Origin: Dendrocalamus latiflorus
Lineage: Eukaryota > Streptophyta > Magnoliopsida > Poales > Poaceae
Reading direction: 5' to 3'
Assembly (NCBI GenBank): GCA_017311315.1
Contig: CM029612.1
Location: 24,059,711 to 24,123,710 of the forward strand
Length of the DNA: 64,000 nt
This document shows, one piece after another, positions 48,465 through 58,804 of the stretch. A program made the translations under genes and the position numbers. The notes under the pieces were generated by a model. That model saw nothing but the letters and a program-made list of their open reading frames with translations, did no database searches and was not told the origin of the DNA. Every line of letters starts with the position of its first letter. Within the stretch, counting starts at the first letter, position 1.

Positions 48465-49882
48465 TGAAGGAACGCGCGTAGGCTACGATAGCAGAAAATA
48501 AAAAATTTCTACCGCGCACACCAGGACATCATGCTAAGGAGGGATCATAGATGGTTACCACTAGACGCGCAGCGCAGCGGAAGAAGAGTTGGAGAAGCCG
48601 ATCCAACCACGCGCGTCGAGGTAGTAGTGGAAGTAGCCGATCGTCCCGAACAGATCGTCTCCTCCACGCGATCAACCACACCACGAGCAGATCCAATCTG
48701 TAGTTTGTTGATGCCGATCAACGCCGCAACGAGCAGCGCCTCCACCGGTATCCACACGTCCGGGGCTGGAACGCCGATCGCGAGTGTACCAGCACTCGCG
48801 AGCGGCTAGGGTTTGGCTCGGGAGGTGGCGGCTAGGGTTTTGCTCGGGAGGAACATGTGCGTGCATCCCTCAGCCCCCCCCCCCCGCCTCCAAATATATA
48901 GACCTCCTCACTTGGGCCTCGTGGACCGAGGCCCAATAGGAGTCTATCCGGATCTCTATCCGAATTGAGCCCACATCCGAATCACATTCGAATTAGTGTT
49001 CCAACCCGTTAAGTGTGCGACCCTGTAGGTTCACGTATACTTGGTCGCGACCCGGAAACACCTTTCCGGTCACCCTGTTAAAAGCGGCCTCTAGCAAGAC
49101 ATATTAACCCCAAAGTATACGTAAAGATCATATCGGCTGAACCTGTAATGTTCTCATGTACGAATCCCTTTGCCTCACGATATAGATTAAGCTCAAGGCG
49201 AGACCTGTGTCATCCTCTTAATAGCTCAATCACTCTCTCGATTCCGTGATGGATTATAAACTTGTGATTGACTCCTCAATCACATTGGCATGGCCATGCA
49301 CTTTCATAATCTATTACATCGAGGGGCCCAGAGATATCTCTCCCATAAGGAGGGGCAAATTCTATCTTGATCATTCACATCCCACTACATGTTTCATAGC
49401 AAACCCGAAGACTACTTTTATGACTACCCAGTTACGGAGTAGTGGTTAGTAGTCCCAAAATAGGCTACTACGCATGTTGGGAACCATGATGATCTCAAGT
49501 CTAACGATTCTACATAAACACTACTTGACACCAACTAATGACACATGGAATCTCTGCAGTGTCTCATGGCAGGTCTATCCAACATATGTTCACTAACACA
49601 TGTCCATATTATTGATTTGGTATCTCCATACCATGATCCATGAGACATGATCATCAATCAATACATATGCTGATCTTTGAATCATATTTGTTCCTCATAT
49701 GATATATGATCAGGGATCATTTAGAAATAGCAACATTTTGGCATTAAGAGTCTCATGAATAAGTCACATACTCATTGATCAATAATGATAATGTCTATTT
49801 CAAGGAACAAAGCAATGTATCATAAACATAGTATGTGATATATTCAACATCTCCATGTTGCCTCTAGGGCATATCACCAACA
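48465..49882 (-). mobile_element. Antisense solo LTR of the same family inside pol
   Basis: 1,418 bp. Its minus-strand start is TGTTGGTGATATGCCC at 49882 and its end CGTTCCTTCA at 48465. A perfect 5-bp duplication CCACG flanks it (48460-48464 and 49883-49887). It aligns end to end with the host element's LTRs in opposite orientation. Removing the LTR and one duplication restores an uninterrupted reading frame, so it inserted into an open pol gene. Confidence 0.95.
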
Positions 49883-49887
49883 CCACG

Positions 49888-51298
49888 TAGGTCAGAGAGG
49901 TCACGTCGTGCACCTGAGAGGTACATGTTCTTGACTACTCAACAACGGGACATATTGTTGTTAGACAACGATGAGCCTAAGACCTATGAAGAAGCGATGG
50001 TGGGACCAGACTCTGAGAAATGGCTTGAAGCCATGAGATCCGAAATTGAATCCATGCACAGTAATCAAGTTTGGAACTTGGTTGATCCACCTGATGGTGT
50101 TAAAACCATTGAGTGCAAATGGATTTTCAAGAAAAAGATAGACATAGATGGAAATGTTCACATCTATAAAGCGCGATTGGTGGCTAAAGGTTTCAAACAA
50201 ATTCAAGGTGTTGATTATGATGAAACTTTTTCGCCCGTCGCAATGCTAAAGTCTATTCGGATCATTCTAGCGATTGCTGCATATTTCAACTATGAAATAT
50301 GGCAAATGGTTGTCAAAATAGCTTTCCTTAATGGAAATCTGAGTGAGGATGTGTACATGACACAGCCCACGGGTTTTGTCGATCCGCAATCAGTTGGAAA
50401 GATATGCAAGCTGCAAAGATCCATTTATGGATTAAAGCAGGCATCTCGGAGTTGGAACATTCGTTTTGATGAAGTAATCAAAGGGTTTGGTTTCATCAAG
50501 AACGAAGAAAAACCTTGTGTTTACAAAAAGGCTAGTGGGAGCGCACTCGTGTTTCTAGTCTTATATGTGGATGACATATTACTGATCGGAAATGACATTC
50601 CTATGCTCGAATCTGTTAAGTCTTCATTGAAAAATAGTTTCTCTATGAAAGACTTAGGAGAGGCGGCATATATTCTGGGCATCAAGATCTATAGGGATAG
50701 ATCAAGAAGGCTAATTGGATTAAGCCAAAATACGTACATTGACAAGGTGTTGAAAAGGTTCAACATGCAGGATTCCAAGAAAGGCTTCCTACCTATGTCA
50801 CATGGTATAAATCTTAGCAAGAGTCAGTGTCCTAGTACACCTGATGAGCGGGATAAAATGAATGTGATTCCATATGCTTCGGCTATGGGGTCCATTATGT
50901 ATGCCATGCTTTGTACACGTCCAGATGTCTCGTATGCTTTAAGTGCTACAAGTAGATACCAGTCAGATCCAGGTGAAAGTCACTGGATTGCCATAAAGAA
51001 CATCTTGAAGTACTTGAGAAGAACTAAAGATGTGTTCCTCGTCTATGGGGGTGAGGAAGAGCTCGTTGTAAATGGTTACACCGATGCTAGCTTCCAAACT
51101 GACAAAGATGATTTCAGATCGCAATCTGGATTTGTGTTCTGCCTGAACGGCGGTGCGGTGAGCTGGAAGAGTTCCAAGCAGGAGACGGTTGTTGATTCTA
51201 CAACAGAAGCCGAGTACATAACAGCTTCTGAAGCTGCTAAAGAGGCTGTTTGGATCAAGAAATTTGTTTCTGAGCTTGGTGTGATGGCTAGTCATCTC
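49888..51298 (+). pseudogene. Angela-like reverse transcriptase and first part of RNase H
   Basis: RT shows WIFKKKIDIDGN, KARLVAKGFKQ and DYDETFSPVA, but the metal-binding Asp of the expected MDVKTAFLNG is Val (QMVVKIAFLNG, about 50300), with a second change nearby. The YVDD box (LVLYVDDILLIGN) is intact. RNase H continues through YTDASFQTDKDD and STTEAEYITASEAAKEAVW until L3 interrupts at 51299. The Asp-to-Val change alone should abolish polymerase activity. Confidence 0.9.
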
Positions 51299-51558
51299 TG
51301 TCGGGCCCCCGGATTACCAAACCCGGACCCTCTGTGTATTACAGCACTAGTCCCAGATCAAAGCTAGTGCACACAGTCAAACAGAATGGGAAACATCACC
51401 ATCAATGATTTATTACAATAGATAAGAGTACTGACCACCAGGTCTCATTATTACATTGGAGGTTTCAAGACCTCGCACAATCAAAACACAGCGGAAGCAA
51501 AGTGAAATCAAAGTAGACCCATCAAGATGCCACAGGCAGTTGACTGGGGAAGCGTGAC

Positions 51559-54500
51559 CTAGTCCTCCGGGAAGAATCCGTCGCAGCCACAAGCGAAGCA
51601 GTAGTCGTAGTCACCTTCTTGAGCTTCAACTTCCTCTGAGATTTTATTTTTAAGTGTAGCATGTGAGTACATAAAGTACTCCGCAAGTCTTGGGAAAAAT
51701 GCATAGATGCAAGGCTTTAACAAAGGAAGGCCATACGGTTCTTTTGCACAAAGCAATATTTGAAATCTCAATACTACTAATTATTTTCGAAGGCATCAAT
51801 TTAATGAAGTAAATGTTTTTACCGAATTAACTTTCTAGTGAAGGTTCCAACTACCAACACTAGCTAACCAATTACCATTGGTCAAGTTTAAACTGCGGGT
51901 TTCATCCACCCTCTCTGGCTCCATCCGCCAGGATTCCCTTCCGAGAGTTCCCTCCACCCTCGGAATACAAAACTTTTGATTTTAAAACCAAAACCAGAAA
52001 TCTACCATGTGAATGCATTCCTTGCCCGCCCTTGACCGTGGGCACGGCTATTCGAATAGTTTTACACTCTGCAGAGGTTGTACAACTTTACCCACAAGAG
52101 ATAAATTATCCTAAAAGTCAACACGCTTCCTTTGGCATGAGACCCAGATAAAATATCACAAAGCCTTTACCTTACTCTAATCTAGCTAGATACCACCCGC
52201 TGAGGTTTCACCGCAGGTAGGCTAACTGCCCGAACCGAAGCCACCTCTTGGGCCATATGAGTACAGTAAATCCCTGTCCCTCACTGTGAATAACCAGTCC
52301 ATCCCTGGCATCCACTTTCCACTGGTGGCACCTAAACTAGACTATCATAAGTTAGTTAGCTAGGTCGTACCCATATAGACTTGTGGTTGTACGGTTAATG
52401 CTCAGTTTGGACAAACACAAGCGTCGGTGCTTAATTGACTAGGGTGGAACATACACTTAACAAGTTCTCGTGCTTACTGCACCAACCCAAACAGCCATCC
52501 ACCCTAATCTAAACCAACTTTCACATTTTTATTTTATTTTAAAATCACAGTGACAACTCCAATTGCCACTTCACTTACAAACACAAGGGTTTAATAATAA
52601 ATCATAATTTCCCATTTTCAAGATTTTCCAAAGTTATTAGATAGCAAGACTAAGCATTAACCTACCATTCTAATATTCACAAAGATTAATAGTAATCTCA
52701 TTATTGAGACAAAGGAAGTTCTAGGGTGACAATGTACATGGCAATCAATGTCAAATGAGGGCATAACAAAGTTGGAATAACTAATTCCTAAAGATTTGAA
52801 CTAGTGACTTTACGTAAATAGCAATGCACATAATTTAAAATATTTTAAAAACATTTCAAAAGCATAGGCTCAAGATGATCAAAGGAGACTTGCCTTCTTG
52901 CAGGGTTTCTGGGTCTTCCTGTTGCTGTGAAGAGGGATCGTCGACAACGTTGGAATCTACGCGAGAAAAGACGAAGCAACCAAAGCAAATAAATACAAAC
53001 AAAAATTCAAATAAAATCCAAAAATTCAACAGAGGCCATAGTTGGATAGATTATGATTTTAGATGAATTTAGAAATTTGAATGGCTGGATTTGGAGTTAA
53101 AATGAGAAAGTTATGCTCATTTGAAAATCTCAGATTGAATAAATCTAGAAATTCCCAAATTTCTGACAGGTGGGGCCCACTGGAATATTAGATTTTAATT
53201 TCTATTTTTATTCTGAGAGACTGACAGGTGGGGTCCACTGGTCAGTGAGTCCACAGAGAGCTGTCCCTGACATGTGGGACCCACTGGACAGTGAGCCCAC
53301 GGCTCAGCCTCTGACACATGGGACCCACTGGACTCTGGGCCTACTTGTCAGTGACCAGCGCAGAGGGGTGGGGCCCAGTCGACAGTGGCCTGCGAGTGCA
53401 CACAGTCAGTACTCTTATCAAAGCTAGTGCACACAGTCAAACAGAATGGGAAACATCACCATCAACGATTTATTACAATGGATAAGAGTACTGACCACAG
53501 GGTCACATTATTACATTGGAGGTTTCAAGACCTCGCACAATCAAAACACAGCGGAAGCAAAGTGAAATCAAAGTAGACCCATCAAGATGCCACAGGCAGT
53601 TGACTGGGGAAGCGCGACCTAGTCCTCCGGGAAGAATCCATCGCAGCCACAAGTGAAGCAGTAGTCGTAGCCACCTTCTTGAGCTTCAACTTCCTCTGAG
53701 ATTTTATTTTTAAGTGTAGCATGTGAGTACATAAAGTACTCCGCAAGTCTTGGGAAAAATGCATAGATGCAAGGCTTTAACAAAGGAAGGCCATACGGTT
53801 CTTTTGCACAAAGCAATATTTGAAATCTCAATACTACTAATTATTTTCGAAGGCAACCATTTAATAAAGTAAATGTTTTACAGAATTAACTTTCTAGCGA
53901 AGGTTCCAACTACCAACACTAGCTAACCAATTATCATTGGTCAAGTTTTAAACTGCGGGTTCCATCCACCCTCTCTGGCTCCATCCGCTAGGATTCCCTT
54001 CCGAGAGTTCCCTCCACCCTCGGAATACAAAACTTTTGATTTTAAAACCAAAACCAGAAATCTACCATGTGAATGCATTCCTTGCCCGCCCTTGACCGTG
54101 GGCACGGCTATTCGAATAGTTTTACACTCTGCAGAGGTTGTACAACTTTACCCACAAGAGATAAATTATCCTAAAAGTCAACACGCTTCCTTTGACATGA
54201 GACCCAGATAAAATATCACAAAGCCTTTACCTTACTCTAATCTAGCTAGATACCACCCGCTGAGGTTTCACCGCAGGTAGGCTAACTGCCCGAACCGAAG
54301 CCCCCTCTTGCGCCATATGAGTACAGTAAATCCCTGTCCCTCACTGTGGATAACCAGTCCATCCCTGGCATCCACTTTCCACTGGTGGCACCTAAACTAG
54401 ACTATCATAAGTTAGTTAACTAGGTCGTACCCATATAGACTTGTGGTTGTACGGTTAATGCTCAGTTTGGACAAACACAAGCGTCGGTCCTTAATTGACT

Positions 54501-56050
54501 AGGGTGGAACATACACTTAACAAGTTCTCGTGCTTACTGCACCAACCCAAACAGCCATCCACCCTAATCTAAACCAACTTTCACATTTTTATTTTATTTT
54601 AAAATCACAGTGACAACTCCAATTGCCACTTCACTTACAAACACAAGGGTTTAATAATAAATCATAATTTCCCATTTTCAAGATTTTCCAAAGTTATTAG
54701 ATAGCAAGACTAAGCATTAACCTACCATTCTAATATTCACAAAGATTAATAGTAATCTCATTATTGAGACAAAGGAAGTTCTAGGGTGACAATGTACATG
54801 GCAATCAATGTCAAATGAGGGCATAACAAAGTTGGAATAACTAATTCCTAAAGATTTGAACTAGTGACTTTACGTAAATAGCAATGCACATAATTTAAAA
54901 TATTTTAAAAACATTTCAAAAGCATAGGCTCAAGATGATCAAAGGAGACTTGCCTTCTTGCAGGGTTTCTGGGTCTTCCTGTTGCTGTGAAGAGGGATCG
55001 TCGACAACGTTGGAATCTACGCGAGAAAAGACGAAGCAACCAAAGCAAATAAATACAAAAAAAAATTCAAATAAAATCCAAAAATTCAACAGAGGCCATA
55101 GTTGGATAGATTATGATTTTAGATGAATTTAGAAATTTGAATGGCTGGATTTGGAGTTAAAATGAGAAAGTTATGCTCATTTGAAAATCTCAGATTGAAT
55201 AAATCTAGAAATTCCCAAATTTCTGACAGGTGGGGCCCACTGGAATATTAGATTTTAATTTCTATTTTTATTCTGAGAGACTGACAGGTGGGGTCCACTG
55301 GTCAGTGAGTCCACAGAGAGCTGTCCCTGACATGTGGGACCCACTGGACAGTGAGCCCACGGCTCAGCCTCTGACACATGGGACCCACTGGACTCTGGGC
55401 CTACTTGTCAGTGACCAGCGCAGAGGGGTGGGGCCCAGTCGACAGTGGCCTGCGAGGACAGCTGCCACTTACGGGTGGGGTCCACTTGTCAGCGCGGTTT
55501 AATTGAGAAAAACTCAACCTCAGCGTGCGGAGCCGAGGGCTCGAACGCGCGCCGAGGGAGTCGGGGGAGGGGAGAGCGAGCGGTGATAGCCAAGTGAGCG
55601 GGGAGGCTTTGCCTACCCATATAGGGCAATCAAACCTTTTGAGTTACCTGCCGGAGGGGAGGCCGGGGAAGGTGGCCGGAGGCAGGGTCGTCGGCGGCGA
55701 GGGAGTGGCGGAGGGGTGCGGATGACGCGTGAAATGCAAACCCGGAGCGGAGACAAGTCCAACGAAGGGGTCGGCAGGGCTCGGGGACGGGCGGAGGTGG
55801 CCGGCGACGAGGGGATGGCGGAGCTGGCTCGGGTCCTCCGGTGTGATGGCGCTCCGGCGGCGGGGAGGGGCGGCTGAGGTGTCGGGGAGGATCGCACGGG
55901 CGAGAGGGAGCTCGGGGAAGTGACGGCGGGCTCCGGGGATGACCGAGGCGGCGGCGAAGGCTCGCCGGAGTACTTACCGTGGGCGCACAGGGAACTCGCG
56001 GTGCGACGGCGCTCGCGCTTAGGGAGAGAGGTGGAGTGTGTCTGGGTGTT
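51559..56050 (-). CDS. Candidate spliced acidic ORF or leader carried by L3
   Basis: Proposed minus-strand exons: first exon from about 56050 (30 bp after a TATA word) to 55978, ending CACG before GTAAGT; second exon 55016-54954, entered after GCGTAG and ending AAG before GCAAGT; third exon 53695-53619, entered after CTCAG and ending PED plus TAG. The duplication supplies a second set of exons 2 and 3 at 52956-52894 and 51635-51559. Phases at both junctions (1 and 1) equal those in L1. The acidic tail contains EEVEAQEGDYDY. No in-frame ATG lies between the presumed start site and the first donor, so it may be a spliced leader or need another start. Confidence 0.35.
52029..52095 (-). other. 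Palindrome block of L3, first copy
   Basis: Contains CTATTCGAATAG (52048-52059), CTCTGCAGAG (52067-52076) and GTTGTACAAC (52077-52086), the last two adjacent, next to CCGTGGGCACGG. It lies inside the proposed GC-AG intron. Confidence 0.75.
54089..54155 (-). other. Palindrome block of L3, second copy
   Basis: Identical to 52029-52095 through the tandem duplication (offset 2,060). Confidence 0.75.
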
Positions 56051-56647
56051 GGGCGGAGGGAGGCGAACCGAGGGGGGGCTTTTATAGGGGCGCAGGGGGA
56101 GCAGGGGAGCGGCAATCGCTCGCCGGTGCTGGCGGCCGGAAAAGGAAGGGAGGGGGAAGAAACGGGAAAGGGGAGGCAGAGAAGGAAGGGAGGCGCGGGC
56201 GTTGGGGATTTGCTTCCCGCCGGGGCTCAGGGATTCCAAAACCGGGGAGAGGCAGGGAAGGCAAGGCCGGATCCGGCGCGGTCTCGGTCGGCCGGCGAGA
56301 AAGGAAAGAGGGGAAAAAGAAAGGAAAGGGGCGGCTCCGCGGGGACGACGGATCCGACAGGCGGGCCCCGCGTGCAGTGAGAGAGAGGAGGGAGCGGGCG
56401 GGCAGCGCGGATGGCTGCCACGCGGCTCGGGGAAAAGATCGGGCGGTGGTGCGGTTAAGTGGAAGGGGCGGTGGATTGAGGACGGGCGCGAAGACGCGGC
56501 TCCTCCGAGCCGTCCACGCGTCGGGCGAGGAGGAGGGGAAGGCGGGGCCGCCGGCTGACGGGCCGGGCCCGCTAGACAGCGAGGGGAAGGGGAGGATGCG
56601 GCCAGGATCAGGCCGAGCGGCGACGTGGATGGATCTGGGCCATCCAC
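55613..56647 (-). promoter_or_regulatory. GC-rich promoter-like region of L3 with TATA box
   Basis: The minus strand has CTATAAAAG (56087 down to 56079) in an otherwise GC-rich region, and a strong donor about 100 bp downstream, a plausible LTR promoter. The same strand is open for 344 codons (55613-56647), but the frame runs through the TATA word, is dominated by Pro, Ser, Arg and Ala and has no recognisable domain. I treat it as chance openness apart from the short part used by the proposed first exon. Confidence 0.5.
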
Positions 56648-57129
56648 GCGTCGGCTGGAGGGAGAGGGGATATATATTATTTTCAGAATTTGATTTAGAT
56701 TTTTCAGAAAAGGCTAGAAAATTATTTAGGCCTCAGAAAAAAATGAAATAAATTCCAAAAATTCCAGAAAAATTCACAGAAGTTTCTGGATAAGTTTTGG
56801 ACTTAATAAAAATACTTCCAACTAATGTTGGTATTTAATTTTCATACTTGAAATACTTTTTATTTTCAAAAATACATTTTTAAACTCCAGAAAATCCAGG
56901 AAACCAAATAAAAGCCAAATAACCCCAAATAATTAATTTGAATTAGTATTTTCATAGAAATTCAAAATATCTTTTTATTTAATAATAATTTTAGGTTTTT
57001 CTTAAAATACTTTTCAAATCTAGCTTTTCAAAAACAGAAATTCAGGGCAAATCCAAATAAAACTCAAATACTTTAAAATAATTAATTTGAACTTAAATTT
57101 TTCAGAAAGAGAATTTTTGGGATGTTACA

Positions 57130-57402
57130 ATCCAGTCCAATGGACCTCTACTGTGACAACAGTGGAGCCATTGCGCAAGCCAAGGAGCCTAGATCGCACC
57201 AGAAGTCGAAGCACATTTTACGGCGATTTCATCTCATCCGCGAGATAGTGGAGAGAGGCGATGTGAAGATATGCAAAGTACAAACGGATTTGAACATTGC
57301 AGATCTGTTGACAAAGCCGCTTCCCCAGCCAAAGCATGAGGCTCACACTAGGGCAATGGGTATTAGATACCTACATGGTTGACTCTAGTGCAAGTGGGAG
57401 AG
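57130..57402 (+). pseudogene. Angela-like RNase H C-terminus and polypurine tract
   Basis: Continues RNase H after L3: SPMDLYCDNSGAIAQAKEP, RSHQKSKHILRRFHLIREI, then ADLLTKPLPQPKHEAH and a stop before 57385. The purine tract CAAGTGGGAGAG (57391-57402) directly precedes the 3' LTR. Confidence 0.92.
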
Positions 57403-58804
57403 TGTTAGTGATATGCCCTAGAGGCAACATGGAGATGTTATATATCACATACTATGTTTATGATGCATTAGTTTGTTCCTTGAAATAGACATTATCATTA
57501 TTGATCAATGAGTATGTGACTTATTCATGAGACTCTTAATGCCAAAATATTGCTATTTCTAAATGATCCCTGATTATATATCATATGAGGAACAAATATG
57601 ATTCAAAGATCAGCATATGTATTGATTGATGATCATGTCTCATGGATCATGGTATGGAGATACCAAATCAATAATATGGACATGTGTTAGTGAACATATG
57701 TTGGATAGACCCGCCATGAGACACTGCAGAGATTCCATGTGTCATAAGTTGGTCTCAAGTAGTGTTTATGTGGAATCCTTAGACTTGAGATCATCATGGT
57801 TCCCAACATGCGTAGTAGCTTATTTTGGGACTACTAAACACTACTCCGTAACTGGGTAGTCATAAAAGTAGTCTTTGGGTTTGCCATGACACATGTAGTG
57901 GGATGTGAATGATCAAGATAGAATTTGCCCCTCCTTATGGGAGAGATATCTCTGGGCCCCTCGATGTAATGGATTATGAAAGTGCATGGCCATGCCAAGG
58001 TGATTGAGGAGTCAATCACGAGTTTATAATCCATCACGGAATCGAGAGAGTGATTGAGCTATTAAGAGGATGACACAGGTCTCGCCTTGAGCTTAATCTA
58101 TATCGTGAGGCAAAGGGATTCGTACATGAGAACATTACAGGTTCAGCCGATATGATCTTTACGTATACTTTGGGGTTAATATGTCTTACTAGAGGCCGCT
58201 ATTAACAGGATGGCCGGAAAGGCGTTTCCGGGTCGCGACCAAGTATACGTGAACCTACAGGGTCGCACACTTAACGGGTTGGAACACTAATTCGAATGTG
58301 ATTCGAATGTGGGCTCAATTCGGATAGAGATCCGGATAGACTCCTATTGGGCCTCAGTCCACGAGGCCCAAGTGAGGAGGTCTATATATATGGAGGCGGG
58401 GGGCTGAGGGGTGCATGCTTCTGTTCCTCCCGAGCAAAACCCTAGCCGCCACCTAACGAGCCAAACCCTAGCCGCTCGCGAGTGCTGGTACACTCGCGAT
58501 CGGCGTTCCAGCCCCGGACGTGTGGATACCGGTGGAGGCGCTGCTCGTTGCGGCGTTGATCGGCATCAACAACCTACAGATTGGATCTGCTCGTGGTGTG
58601 GTTGATCGCGTGGAGGAGACGATCTATTCGGGACGATCGGCTACTTCCACTACTACCTCGACGCGCATGGTTGGATCGGCTTCTCCAACTCTTTTTCCGC
58701 TGCGCTGCGCGTCTAGTGGTAACGATCCATGATCCCTCCTTAGCATGATGTCCTGGTGTGCGCGGTAGAAATTTTTGTTTTCTGCTCTCGTAGCATACGC
58801 GTCA
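57403..58804 (+). repeat. 3' LTR of the Angela-like element
   Basis: Matches 43213-44625 at about 99%. Its last bases are shortened (catacgcgtca against catacgtgtattccttca in the 5' LTR). Confidence 0.9.

Larger units (their letters stand above)
51357..55456. repeat. 2,060-bp tandem duplication inside L3
   Basis: Copies are 51357-53396 and 53417-55456, separated by a 20-bp filler (53397-53416). By eye they differ at about 26 positions: about 19 in the first 600 bp, about 6 in the next 500 and one in the last 940. The filler is made of tgcacacagtca, copied from 51368-51379, overlapping the reverse complement of 51421-51435. Confidence 0.93.
51299..57129 (-). mobile_element. Long solo LTR L3 (Gypsy-type, unclassified) with internal duplication
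   Basis: Minus-strand start TGTAACATCCCAAAAATTC at 57129, end GGTTTGGTAATCCGGGGG... GACA at 51299. It splits RNase H of the Angela-like element. The flanking 5-mers atctc and atcca match imperfectly, and the host frame is off by one base across it, so a small change accompanied or followed insertion. Without the 2,060-bp tandem duplication it would be about 3.77 kb. The order of AT-rich, GC-rich, exon-like and palindrome blocks matches L1 and L2. No internal retrotransposon domain. Confidence 0.8.
43213..58804 (+). mobile_element. Angela/RIRE1-like Copia element with nested insertions
   Basis: LTRs at 43213-44625 and 57403-58804, primer site, a long leader, and gag to RNase H in order on the plus strand, interrupted by a solo LTR (48465-49882) and by L3 (51299-57129). 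The LTRs differ by about 14 substitutions and a few indels over about 1.4 kb, roughly 1%, suggesting well under a million years at 1.3e-8 per site per year. The flanking 5-mers are gatcg (43208-43212) and, one base past the shortened right LTR, gaccg (58806-58810), an imperfect duplication. The TGTTAGTGATATGCCC start is typical of Oryza RIRE1-like elements (from memory). Confidence 0.92.
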
